Source of the DNA: Allokutzneria sp. A3M-2-11 16
GTDB lineage: Bacteria; Actinomycetota; Actinomycetes; Mycobacteriales; Pseudonocardiaceae
Reading direction: 5' to 3'
NCBI RefSeq assembly: GCF_024213555.1
Contig: NZ_JANAVO010000002.1
Location: 62,001-126,000, forward strand
DNA length: 64,000 nucleotides
Part shown: positions 20,312 through 28,468 of the stretch, one piece after another
How positions within the stretch are numbered: position 1 is the first letter of the stretch
How the letters are laid out: the number at the start of each line of letters is the position of its first letter
Program-made: the position numbers and the translations under genes
Notes under the pieces: model-generated
Databases searched by the model: none
What the model was told of the DNA's origin: nothing
Seen by the model: only the letters and a program-made list of their open reading frames with translations

Positions 20312-21627
20312 CCGAATCGGTCGAGAGCAAACACGACGTCATCGCGATCGGGGCCGGGCCGTTCAACCTGGGCCTCGCCGCCCTCGCGTCCACCGTGGAC
20401 GATCTGGACCTGGTGGTGCTGGAGTCGCGGACGGAGTTCCGGTGGCACCCGGGACTGATGTTCGACGACGCGATGCTCCAGGTGAGCTTCCTCGCCGACC
20501 TGGTGAGCCTGGTCGCGCCGACGCACTCGCTGTCGTTCCTGTCCTACCTGCACGACACGGACCGGATGTACCCGTTCTACGTGCGCGAGCAGTTCCACCC
20601 GACGCGGCGCGAGTACGAGCACTACCTGCGCTGGGCCGTGTCGAAGCTGCCGTCCGTGCGGTGGTCGCACCGCGTGGAGGCGGTCCGTTGGGACGCGGGG
20701 GCGTCGCTGTTCACCGTGCACGTCGTGCACGCGGACGGGCGCCGCTCGGTCATGCAGGCCAAGGACATCGTGCTCGGCGTCGGCACCGAGCCGAACGTGC
20801 CGGAGTCGCTCGCCGCGCTGCCCGGGGACAAGCTGCTGCACACCGCCGACTACCTGCACCGCTCCGAGTCCGTGGAGGCGGCGGGCCGGGTCACGGTGAT
20901 CGGCTCCGGGCAGTCCGGCGCTGAGGTCGCGCTGGACCTGTTGCGCCGCAACGCCGCTGGTGGCGGTGCGGTGAGCTGGCTGACCAGGACCGTGTCCTTC
21001 GCACCGCTGGACTACACCAAGCTCGTGCTGGAGATGACCACTCCGGCGTACATCCGCTACTTCCACGATCTGCCGCAGGGCAAGCGGGACGAGCTGGTCG
21101 CGGAGCAGTGGCGGCACTACAAGGGAATCTCCACCGAGACCCTTGAGGCCATCCACGACGTTCTCTACCAACGTGATCTGACTCCTGGACTGACGGATGT
21201 CGAGCTGCGCAACGGCATCGCCATCGAAGGGTCCACTGTGGACTCCAACGGGCGCGCCGTGCTTACCTGCCGTCACCGCGACACCGGGCGGACGTTCGAC
21301 CACGTGACCGACCTCGTGGTCGCCGCGACCGGTTACAAGCAGCGCAAGCCCGCTTTCCTGGCTCCGATCGAGAACCTGGTGCGACGGGACGAGAAGAGCC
21401 GCTACAAGGTCGCGCTCGACCACTCCATCGAGCTCGATCCCGCGGTCAGTGGCCGCGTGTACGTGTCCAACGCGGATCTGCACAGCCACGGCGTCGCCGC
21501 GCCCGACCTGGGCATCGGTGCGTTCCGCAACGCGACGATCCTCAACTCGGTGAGCGGGCGGGAGTTGTACCGGCTGCCCAAGAACACCGCGTACACCAGC
21601 TTCGCCGTTCCGGGAGGTGCCGGGTGA
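20308..21627 (+). CDS. Lysine/diamine N-hydroxylase, IucD/RhbE-like flavin monooxygenase
   Basis: FAD- and NADPH-dependent N-hydroxylation of the terminal amine. The 439-aa protein has the FAD motif IAIGAGPFNLGLAAL, LQVSFLADLVSL (substrate region), the NADPH motif VTVIGSGQSGAEVAL and the C-terminal VVAATGYKQRKP. It starts with GTG within the preceding stop. The gene order decarboxylase-IucA-IucB-IucD-IucC equals rhbB-C-D-E-F of rhizobactin. A GTCCACTGTGGAC copy lies inside the gene. Confidence 0.92.
   Translation: MTESVESKHDVIAIGAGPFNLGLAALASTVDDLDLVVLESRTEFRWHPGLMFDDAMLQVSFLADLVSLVAPTHSLSFLSYLHDTDRMYPFYVREQFHPTRREYEHYLRWAVSKLPSVRWSHRVEAVRWDAGASLFTVHVVHADGRRSVMQAKDIVLGVGTEPNVPESLAALPGDKLLHTADYLHRSESVEAAGRVTVIGSGQSGAEVALDLLRRNAAGGGAVSWLTRTVSFAPLDYTKLVLEMTTPAYIRYFHDLPQGKRDELVAEQWRHYKGISTETLEAIHDVLYQRDLTPGLTDVELRNGIAIEGSTVDSNGRAVLTCRHRDTGRTFDHVTDLVVAATGYKQRKPAFLAPIENLVRRDEKSRYKVALDHSIELDPAVSGRVYVSNADLHSHGVAAPDLGIGAFRNATILNSVSGRELYRLPKNTAYTSFAVPGGAG
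21231..21243. repeat. Iterated 13-bp palindrome GTCCACWGTGGAC (copy in N-hydroxylase gene)
   Basis: Exact GTCCACTGTGGAC, reading through codons for a Ser-Thr-Val-Asp stretch. Confidence 0.7.
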
Positions 21628-23405
21628 CCAGCGACCGCGAACTGTGGCGGCAGTGCTCGATCGCGCTGCTGGCCAAGGCGATCGGCGAGCTGTCCTTCGA
21701 GGGCATCCTTTCGCCCGCCCTACTGGAAGACTCTTCGTACGAGCTGCGTTTCCCTGGCGCGCGTTACGTTTTCTCGGCATCACGGACGGCGTTCGGCGGC
21801 TGGTCGGTCGATCCGTCGTCGGTGACCCGTGCGGCTTCGGGGATTCTCGGCGACGACGTCGCCCAGCGCGCCGACGACGTGCAGCAGTTCTTCACCGACG
21901 CGGCGCCGGGCGTCGGCATCCATCCGTCCACTTTGGCCAACTACCTCAACGAGGTCACTTCGACGCTGACCGCCGACGTGGCGATGACGCGGACCGCGGT
22001 GCCTTCGGCTGAGCTGGCTTCGCTGGGGCACGCGGAGCTCGACGGTCACCTCACCGGCCACCCGTGGTTGGTGGCGAACAAGGGGCGCGTCGGGTTCTCC
22101 GCTTCAGACCAGGCCGTGTACGCCCCGGAGGCCCGCAAGCGCATTCGGCTCCCCTGGCTCGCCGTGCATCGTGGTTTAGCTGAATTCCGTGCTACGCCAA
22201 GGCTTTCCGAGCATGGCGTGATTTCGGCGGAACTGGATGAGGCCACGCGCGCCGAGTTCACGAAGGTGCTCACCGACCGCGGTTTGGACGCTGAAGCCTA
22301 CGTGTGGCTGCCAGTGCATCCTTGGCAGCTCGACCACGTGGTCCGCACGCTGTGGGCGCCAGAGCTGGCCACTGATCGCATCGTGGTGCTCGGTTCGTCG
22401 GACGATCACTACCGGCCGACGCAGTCCATCCGCACGATGTGCAATGTGGACAGACCGGATCGGCTCCAGGTCAAGCTGCCGCTGCGCATCCTCAACACCG
22501 CCGTGTGGCGAGGAATTCCGCCGCACTGCACCCTTGCGGCGCCCGTGGTGACGCAGTGGCTGCGTGGGCTGTGGAACTCCGACAAGCTGCTCGCGGAGTG
22601 GGGCGCGGTGATGCTCGGCGAGGTCGCTTCGGTGACCGTTCGCCACCCATCTCTGTCTACAGTGGACGGAGCGCCGTACACGTGGCTGGAGACGCTGGGC
22701 TGCATCTGGCGCGAACCCGTGCCCGAGGTGGGGCACTCGTGGTCGCTCGCCGCACTGCTGCACGTCGACCCCGCTGGGCGTCCGCTGGTCAGCGAGTACA
22801 TCGACCGTTCCGGCGGGGACGCGGAGGCGTGGTTCGCCGCGTTGACGCGCGTGTTGCTGCGGCCGCTGCTGCACGTGCTCTACCGCTACGGGATCACCGT
22901 GAACCCGCACGGCGAGAACGTGCTGATCGTCAGCGGCCCGGACGGGCTGCCCGCGCAGGCGGTGATCAAGGATCTCATCGACGACGTCAACGTGTCCGTG
23001 GAGCCGGTCGCCGAACGCGGCCCCGAGCCGGATTCGCACGACCGCGTCCTGCCCCGCAAGCCGTGGCGCGTGCTGCGGCAGTACCTGGTCGACGCGCTGC
23101 TCGTCGGCGTTTTCCGGCCGCTGTCGGGGTTGCTGGCCACGCATCACGGGCTGCCTTCGGAACGCTTGTGGAGCATCGTCCGTGGCGAGATCGAGGCCTA
23201 CCGCGCGCGGTTCCCGGACGTGGCCGAGCGAATGGACGCCGGCGACCTGCTCGGGCCGACGTTCGCCCGCTACCCGCTCAACGGCGACCGCCTGTTGCAG
23301 ACCGGGTACGCGGAGCTGTCGTACCGGCACGCCATCCACCCCAACGGCACGGTCCCCAACCCCCTGCACTCCGTCGCCGCCGTCCCACCCACCGACGGCT
23401 GGTGA
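21624..23405 (+). CDS. NIS siderophore synthetase, IucA/IucC family (second copy)
   Basis: Second NIS synthetase, 593 aa, with LPVHPWQLDHVV, LGSSDDHYRPTQSIRTM, VKLPLRILNTAVWRG and the C-terminal GITVNPHGENVLIV and VIKDLIDDVNVS. Two NIS enzymes with one hydroxylase and one acyltransferase fit a citrate-bridged dihydroxamate (schizokinen, arthrobactin or aerobactin class): one enzyme makes the mono-amide, the other completes it. Which does which cannot be read from the sequence. GTG 21624 overlaps the hydroxylase stop. Last gene of the operon. Confidence 0.9.
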   Translation: MTSDRELWRQCSIALLAKAIGELSFEGILSPALLEDSSYELRFPGARYVFSASRTAFGGWSVDPSSVTRAASGILGDDVAQRADDVQQFFTDAAPGVGIHPSTLANYLNEVTSTLTADVAMTRTAVPSAELASLGHAELDGHLTGHPWLVANKGRVGFSASDQAVYAPEARKRIRLPWLAVHRGLAEFRATPRLSEHGVISAELDEATRAEFTKVLTDRGLDAEAYVWLPVHPWQLDHVVRTLWAPELATDRIVVLGSSDDHYRPTQSIRTMCNVDRPDRLQVKLPLRILNTAVWRGIPPHCTLAAPVVTQWLRGLWNSDKLLAEWGAVMLGEVASVTVRHPSLSTVDGAPYTWLETLGCIWREPVPEVGHSWSLAALLHVDPAGRPLVSEYIDRSGGDAEAWFAALTRVLLRPLLHVLYRYGITVNPHGENVLIVSGPDGLPAQAVIKDLIDDVNVSVEPVAERGPEPDSHDRVLPRKPWRVLRQYLVDALLVGVFRPLSGLLATHHGLPSERLWSIVRGEIEAYRARFPDVAERMDAGDLLGPTFARYPLNGDRLLQTGYAELSYRHAIHPNGTVPNPLHSVAAVPPTDGW

Positions 23406-23413
23406 TGTTTGTG

Positions 23414-23477
23414 CCCTGAACGGGTCGTTCGGGGCGTTGAGTGCCCTGAACGACCCGTTCAGGGAATCCAACGCCCC
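23414..23477. repeat. Interlocked inverted repeats, family R3
   Basis: Perfect 17-bp arms CCCTGAACGGGTCGTTC (23414-23430) and GAACGACCCGTTCAGGG (23448-23464). A second pair, GGGGCGTTG (23431-23439) and CAACGCCCC (23469-23477), interlocks with them. It lies between the convergent NIS and DUF899 genes and could terminate both. Confidence 0.8.
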
Positions 23478-23564
23478 AAACGCGGCATTGGCTCGCGCCG
23501 CCGCGCCCACGTCGCCCGGCGCCCACCATGGGGGCTGACCAGCTCATTTGGGTACTGGAACCGC

Positions 23565-23640
23565 CTGAATGAGTCATTGAGGGCGCTCAACTCCCCCAAT
23601 GACTCATTCAGCACGCTCAACGGAACGAATGAGTCATTGG
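23565..23640. repeat. Three-copy AATGAGTCATT inverted repeats, family R4
   Basis: CTGAATGAGTCATTG (23565-23579) is the perfect reverse complement of CAATGACTCATTCAG (23597-23611). A third copy, GAATGAGTCATTGG, lies at 23627-23640 and contains the stop codon of the DUF899 gene. Confidence 0.8.
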
Positions 23641-24203
23641 GGGAGGAGGTGTTGGAGCGGGGTGGTGAGCGGGGAGTGGCCGTGCCAGTGCAGGCGTGCG
23701 GTCGTGCCCTCGCGGACGAAGACGGTCAGCCGGGCCTCGGCGCGGTCCTCGTCGGACAGGCCCAGGCGGTCGGAGAGCTCTCCGGGCTGTGTGGAGATGG
23801 GCACGATCCAGCGCCAGCCGCGCTGCTCGGCGAGCCGGGCCAGGCGGTGCGGCGGTGCCGGGGCGAAGACGGCGATGGCGGTGCGCGAGCGCAGCCAGGG
23901 GACCTGGGCGTCGAGGGCGTCGACGTCTCGGGCGCTCGTCTCGTCCGGCTCGTCGGCCGTGGCGTCGAAGGCCAGGTGGTAGCCGACCAGTGTGCGGTGG
24001 TCGCCGAACACGTCGTCCAGGGTGATCGGTTTGCCGCCCGCCGTGGTCAGCGGTGACGCGGAGTCGACCTCCGGGCCGGGCGGGAGGGCGGCGCGGAGGG
24101 CGGCGACGGCGGCCGCGGCGGCGCGCAGCTCCCCCTCGGCCGCCAGCAGCTCGGCGCGAGCGCGCCGGTAGTCCTCGCTGGCGGCGACATGCACTGTGCT
24201 CAC
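23634..24203 (-). CDS. DUF899-family thioredoxin-like protein
   Basis: 189 aa. An N-terminal helical segment (DYRRARAELLAAEGELRAA) precedes a thioredoxin-fold region with LDDVFGDHRTLVGYHLAF and ending LHWHGHSPL, the pattern of DUF899. No CxxC redox motif is present, as is usual for this family. Function unknown. GTG 24203 follows GGAGG at a good distance. The stop codon falls inside a repeat copy (R4), so the 3' end abuts repeat DNA. Confidence 0.72.
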   Translation of the reverse strand: MSTVHVAASEDYRRARAELLAAEGELRAAAAAVAALRAALPPGPEVDSASPLTTAGGKPITLDDVFGDHRTLVGYHLAFDATADEPDETSARDVDALDAQVPWLRSRTAIAVFAPAPPHRLARLAEQRGWRWIVPISTQPGELSDRLGLSDEDRAEARLTVFVREGTTARLHWHGHSPLTTPLQHLLPQ

Positions 24204-24278
24204 TGCGCCTCCGCGGAGGAGAAGAGGTTCATGGCTGAAGAATCTAGCCCGAACGGCCGCACGACGTACGAGAAACGA

Positions 24279-24827
24279 TCAACGCGAAGCAAGGGCGTTC
24301 GGCAGCATCGGCGGGCAACCGCCCACATAGGACGGATCGTATTCGAAGTGCCACGGCTCGTTCTGGTAGCGCCTGCACCAGCCGTACTTGCCGTTGCCGC
24401 GTTCCACCCACGAGGCCGCTGACAACGGCTGGATGTCCACGGCGACGCCCTGGACGTGGTTGGACGCCTCGGGGGTGAGCACGTACTTGCTGGCCTGCTC
24501 GGCGCTGCCGAAGCGGCGGACGGCGCTGTCGAACTCCGCCTGCTGCTGCCAGGCGCTGCGCTTGCCGTCGTTGAGGCACATCGACACGCCCTCGGCGGTG
24601 CCCTTGCCCTTCAGCGCGTTCCACGCCGCGAGCACGTCGTCGCGCAGCCCGCGCGGTGCCTCGTCGGAGTATCGGATGTCCAGCGGGCACTTCGGCGCGT
24701 CGTCGTCACCGGTGACGTTGACGAGTTCCACGTACGCCTCGCCGGGCATCGGCTTCGTCGGCTCGATGTAGAACAGCACACCCAATCCGACGAGCAGCGT
24801 GACCATCATGGTCAGCACAATTCGCAT
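24279..24827 (-). CDS. Membrane-anchored D,D-peptidase, M15 (VanX/VanY-like) family
   Basis: Zinc peptidase acting on peptidoglycan peptides at the cell surface. The 182-aa protein has one N-terminal hydrophobic anchor (residues 2-20). The M15 motifs are SNHVQGVAVDI (zinc His and Asp) and EPWHFEY (catalytic Glu and zinc His). Cysteines at CPLDIR, MCLND, WCRRY and GGCPP may pair. It lies 15 nt downstream of the PAP2 gene, so the two are probably cotranscribed. Confidence 0.85.
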   Translation of the reverse strand: MRIVLTMMVTLLVGLGVLFYIEPTKPMPGEAYVELVNVTGDDDAPKCPLDIRYSDEAPRGLRDDVLAAWNALKGKGTAEGVSMCLNDGKRSAWQQQAEFDSAVRRFGSAEQASKYVLTPEASNHVQGVAVDIQPLSAASWVERGNGKYGWCRRYQNEPWHFEYDPSYVGGCPPMLPNALASR

Positions 24828-24842
24828 CCGGCCAGTTCTCCT

Positions 24843-25730
24843 CTAAACATGCTGCCGTACAAGTGTTTCACAGCGGTGTGTGGCGTGGTGCCTGCCGCCC
24901 GCCGACTCCGGGGCCCGGCGCGCCAGCTCGGTTCCGTGCAGCAGTGCGACGAGGGCGAGCGCGGTCACCGGGGCGCCGACGGCGGCCAACGTGATCGACG
25001 TGTCCAGCCGCTCCGCAGCGGAGGCGGCCGAGCCGAGCAGCACGCGACCGGCGATGGGCACGATCGAGGGCACCACCAGGGCTCCGACGAACCACGCGGG
25101 GTGCGGGTGGCGGCGGCCGCGACCGGCGAACGCGGCGACCAGGCAGCCGACCATCGCGGCCACCAGGCAGCCGCCGAGGGTGTCACTGGCCCGGTGCCAG
25201 CCGAGCCCGACCGTGGCCACGGCAACCGCCGCGACGAGCACCGACCCGCCACCGAGCACGAACGGGCGGACTCGGTGCGGACTGACCAGCGCCAATGCGA
25301 CCAGCACGGCCATCGCGCCGGTCACGTGCCCGCTGGGGAAGCTGTTGTGCCCCGCGACCGAGGTGGCGTACAGGTCGGGCCGCTCCAGCAGCCCGTCCTT
25401 GAGCAGCTCGGTGAGCAGCGTCGAGCCGCCGATCACGCCGACGACGGTGACGGCCCCGACGAACCGGGCTCTGAACACGCCGACGCCGAGGGTGAACACC
25501 GCGACGGCGCCGAGCAGGACTGTGCCCATCCCTCCTTTGAGTAGGAAGGAGAACGCGGGGTCGGCCAGTCCGCCGGTCTGGGCCTGGTGCACCGCGCCGT
25601 TCTCCGCGCGCTGGCCGGTGACCGTGTGCACGTAGGCGAGGAAGGTCACGCCGAGGGCGATCAGGGCTCCGAACGCGCCTGCGACGGGAAGCGGCCAAGT
25701 CCTGGGCTGTGCTTCGTCGCTGGTTGCCAT
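24843..25730 (-). CDS. PAP2-superfamily membrane phosphatase
   Basis: Polytopic protein of 295 aa with the phosphatidic acid phosphatase motifs: LLKDGLLERPD (KxxxxxxRP), SFPSGHVTGAM (PSGH) and VGLGWHRASDTLGG (His-Asp). It may dephosphorylate undecaprenyl pyrophosphate or a phospholipid. Start ATG 25730 gives MATSDEAQP; the same open frame runs much further upstream but antisense to the histidine kinase gene, so that part is a shadow. Upstream partner of the M15 peptidase gene. Confidence 0.87.
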   Translation of the reverse strand: MATSDEAQPRTWPLPVAGAFGALIALGVTFLAYVHTVTGQRAENGAVHQAQTGGLADPAFSFLLKGGMGTVLLGAVAVFTLGVGVFRARFVGAVTVVGVIGGSTLLTELLKDGLLERPDLYATSVAGHNSFPSGHVTGAMAVLVALALVSPHRVRPFVLGGGSVLVAAVAVATVGLGWHRASDTLGGCLVAAMVGCLVAAFAGRGRRHPHPAWFVGALVVPSIVPIAGRVLLGSAASAAERLDTSITLAAVGAPVTALALVALLHGTELARRAPESAGGRHHATHRCETLVRQHV

Positions 25731-25802
25731 GACACCGATGCTCCAGCCGGGGTGTCCGAGTTCTGTGCTGGATTTGTCATGGTTGTGCAACAGACCTGGA
25801 TA

Positions 25803-26489
25803 ATGGGCGCCGTGGCGATGGTCCTGGTGGTGGAGGACGACCGTGCCGTCCGCGAGGCCCTCCAGCTCTCGCTGCGCAGGCAGGGGCACGACGTGCACGT
25901 GGCGGACAGCGGTGAGCGGGGCCTGGCGTTCCTCCGGGAACAGCGCCCGGACCTGGTGCTCGTCGACCTGATGCTGCCGGGCATCGACGGTTTCGAGACC
26001 TGCCGCCGCATCCGCGCCGAGGGCGACCTGCCGATCATCGTGCTGACCGCGCGCAGCGACGACTTCGACGTGGTGGCTGGGCTTGAGGCGGGCGCGGACG
26101 ACTACGTGGTCAAACCGGTCGAACCGAGGGTGCTCGACGCGCGCATCCGCGCCGTGCTGCGCCGGGCCGCGAGCGAGCAACAGGCCAGCGACGAGCACTT
26201 CGGCGATCTCGTCGTGGACCGCACGGCCCTGGTGGTCACGAAGGGCGGCGAGCCGGTCGCGCTCACCCCGACCGAGCTGAAGCTGCTGCTGGAGCTGACC
26301 AGGACGCCGGGCCGGGTGTTGTCCCGCCAGCAGCTGCTGAGCGCGGTGTGGGACCACGACTACCTCGGCGACTCGCGGCTGGTCGACGCGTGCGTGCAGC
26401 GGCTGCGGGCCAAGATCGAGGACGATCCGGGCAGCCCGAGGCACGTGCGCACGGTGCGCGGCTTCGGCTACCGGTTCGACCGGCTGTAG
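25803..26489 (+). CDS. OmpR/PhoB-family response regulator
   Basis: DNA-binding regulator of 228 aa. The receiver domain shows VLVVEDD, the phospho-Asp in LVLVDLMLPG, LTAR and the conserved Lys in YVVKPVEP. The winged helix shows LTPTELKLLLEL, RQQLLSAVW and VRTVRGFGYRFD. ATG 25803, GTG 25812 or ATG 25818 could each be the start, and none has a clear ribosome-binding site. It is followed directly by its kinase and a lipoprotein, an arrangement like the Streptomyces cell-envelope sensor CseB-CseC. Confidence 0.92.
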   Translation: MGAVAMVLVVEDDRAVREALQLSLRRQGHDVHVADSGERGLAFLREQRPDLVLVDLMLPGIDGFETCRRIRAEGDLPIIVLTARSDDFDVVAGLEAGADDYVVKPVEPRVLDARIRAVLRRAASEQQASDEHFGDLVVDRTALVVTKGGEPVALTPTELKLLLELTRTPGRVLSRQQLLSAVWDHDYLGDSRLVDACVQRLRAKIEDDPGSPRHVRTVRGFGYRFDRL

Positions 26490-27902
26490 GTGGCCGTGAA
26501 CAGGCGGTGGTCGGTCGGACTGCGACTGCGGTTGGTCGCCGCGTTCGCCGCCGTCGCGGTCGGCGCGGTGATCGCCACCACCGGCGCGAACTACCTGTCG
26601 GCGCGCAACACCATCCTGCAGGGCGTCCAGGACCGGGCCATGGACACGCTGCGCACGCAGGTCAGCACGTTCGCGGCGACCGTGCCGCTGCCGCCGACCC
26701 AGCGCGACCTCGACGCGCTCCAACGCAGGCTCAACGGCTACGTCGCGGTGTTCTACCGCGAGCTGCGCTCCACCGGCGGGCCACCGACCGAGGAGCTGCC
26801 AACGGAGTTCCGCGCCGCCGTGCACGACAGCGACCGGATGCTGTTCCAACGCGGCCTGTGGTCGGCGTCCGCGCCGTACCTGATGATCGGGATGACCGTG
26901 CGGACCCAGAACAGCGCGGGCGCCGTCGAACCGACCGGGTTGGAGATCTACGCGCAGATCAGCCTGGCCAGTTCGCAGGCCGACATCTCCAAACTGGCGA
27001 TGTGGGCGTGGGTCACCGGCGCGCTGGCCCTGCTGGTCGCGGTGGGCATCGCCCTGCTCGCGGCGCGCAGCGTGCTCCGCCCGGTGCGGGAGCTCAACGT
27101 CGCCGCGCGCAGGCTCGCCGACGGGCAGTTCGACACGCGGTTGCGGGTGCGCGGCGGTGACGAGCTGGCCGAGCTGGCGCACACCTTCAACTCCTCGGCG
27201 GCCACGTTGCGGCACAACGTCGGGGAACTGCGGCGGATGGAGTCGGACGCGCGGCGCTTCGTCGCCGACGTCTCGCACGAGCTGCGGACGCCGTTGACCG
27301 CGATGACCGCGGTGATCGAGATCCTGGAGCAGGAGACCGACCGGATGCCGCCGGACTCCGCGGTGGCCGCGCGTCTGGTCGCCGGGGAGACGCGCAAGCT
27401 GTCCCGGCTCGTGCAGGACCTGATGGAGATCTCGCGCTTCGACGCGGGCCGCGCCGGGCTCGAACTCGACGAGTGGGAGGTCGCCACCGCTGTGCGCGAC
27501 ACCCTGGCCGCCCGCGGCTGGCAGGACTCCGTCGAGGTCGAGCTGCCGGAGGGCCTGGTCGCGCGGCTGGACCGGCGGCGGCTGGACATCGTGCTGGCCA
27601 ACCTTGTCGGCAACGCGCTGCGGCACGGCGCGCCGCCCGTGCTGGTACGGCTGTGGCAGGAGGACGGCGGCGTGGTGATCGAGGTCAGCGACGGCGGGCC
27701 CGGGTTGCCGGAATCGGTGCTGCCGCACGTGTTCGATCGCTTCTACAAGGCGGATTCGGCGCGGACGCGCTCCGAGGGCAGCGGGCTCGGCCTGGCGATC
27801 GCGCGGGAGAACGCCCGGCTGCACGGCGGTTCCCTCTCCGCCGGGAACCGGCAAGGCGGGGGCGCGTGCTTCCTGCTCAGGTTGCCGGGGGTGTTGGTGT
27901 GA
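26490..27902 (+). CDS. Membrane sensor histidine kinase
   Basis: 470 aa: two transmembrane segments (about residues 12-32 and 170-195) around an extracytoplasmic sensor, a HAMP linker (RSVLRPVRELNVAARRLA), the H box FVADVSHELRTPLTA, N box NLVGNALRHG, G1 SDGGPGLPE, F box VFDRFYKAD and G2 GSGLGLAIA. The GTG start abuts the response regulator stop. The ligand cannot be told; the lipoprotein encoded next may modulate sensing, as CseA is proposed to do (inference). Confidence 0.92.
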   Translation: MAVNRRWSVGLRLRLVAAFAAVAVGAVIATTGANYLSARNTILQGVQDRAMDTLRTQVSTFAATVPLPPTQRDLDALQRRLNGYVAVFYRELRSTGGPPTEELPTEFRAAVHDSDRMLFQRGLWSASAPYLMIGMTVRTQNSAGAVEPTGLEIYAQISLASSQADISKLAMWAWVTGALALLVAVGIALLAARSVLRPVRELNVAARRLADGQFDTRLRVRGGDELAELAHTFNSSAATLRHNVGELRRMESDARRFVADVSHELRTPLTAMTAVIEILEQETDRMPPDSAVAARLVAGETRKLSRLVQDLMEISRFDAGRAGLELDEWEVATAVRDTLAARGWQDSVEVELPEGLVARLDRRRLDIVLANLVGNALRHGAPPVLVRLWQEDGGVVIEVSDGGPGLPESVLPHVFDRFYKADSARTRSEGSGLGLAIARENARLHGGSLSAGNRQGGGACFLLRLPGVLV

Positions 27903-28354
27903 AGCGCTTTCTGGTGCTCGTGGTGTTGTTGTTGGCCGGGTGCGGCGTGCGGCCGACCGAGATCGTCCGGGCCGGGCCCGCGCCGATCCTGCCCGCGGGC
28001 GGTGAGGGCGCGGTGCTGTACTTCCTCTCCGGCGAGCAGTTGCAGCCCGCGAGCCGCGCCACCGGCCAGCCCCTCGCTCCGGCCCAGGCGGTGGAGCTGC
28101 TGCTGGGCGGTCCGACCGACGCGGAGCGCTCAGCGGGTTTGGTGACCAAACTGCCGTTCACCTCGGGCAGGGTCACTTTGTCCGGGACCACGCTGACCGT
28201 GCCCATCCCCGTTCTCGGCTTGCCGGAGGAGGCCGTGCAGCAACTCGTGTGCACCGCCGTCCGAGCCCTCGCGCCCACCGAACAACACCTGGGCCTCTTC
28301 CTGTCCGGCCGCACAGGCCCCCTCGGGTACCGCGAGTGCTCCGCGATGACCTGA
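27899..28354 (+). CDS. Lipoprotein (GerMN-like) linked to the two-component system
   Basis: 151 aa with a lipoprotein signal (VKRFLVLVVLLLAGCG, lipobox LAGC) and a GerMN-like domain: VLYFLSGEQLQPASR, AVELLLGGPTDAER, VPIPVLGLPEEAVQQLVCTA. GTG 27899 lies inside the kinase stop (GTGA). The gene ends just before a 63-bp palindrome. The role is unknown; coupling to the kinase suggests an accessory sensor. Confidence 0.82.
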   Translation: MKRFLVLVVLLLAGCGVRPTEIVRAGPAPILPAGGEGAVLYFLSGEQLQPASRATGQPLAPAQAVELLLGGPTDAERSAGLVTKLPFTSGRVTLSGTTLTVPIPVLGLPEEAVQQLVCTAVRALAPTEQHLGLFLSGRTGPLGYRECSAMT

Positions 28355-28382
28355 CCCACCCGCCCCAGCCCCACCCGTTTTG

Positions 28383-28445
28383 CCCGTTTCGTACTCTTGT
28401 CGGGATTTTGGAGCGCTCTAATTCCCGCTAAGAGTACGAAACGGG
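28383..28445. repeat. 63-bp nested palindrome, family R1 copy 2
   Basis: Outer arms CCCGTTTCGTACTCTT / AAGAGTACGAAACGGG, inner CGGG / CCCG and a central GAGCGCTC palindrome: the same plan and length as copy 1 at 4792-4854. It lies between the convergent lipoprotein and rarA genes and could be a bidirectional terminator. Confidence 0.85.
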
Positions 28446-28468
28446 AGCTCTCTGGGTAGGGCGGAGTG

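Noticed and set aside
25731-27854. Long minus-strand open frame continuing from the PAP2 gene across the histidine kinase
   Set aside because: Composition is that of a shadow of the plus-strand response regulator and kinase; no motif and no second start.
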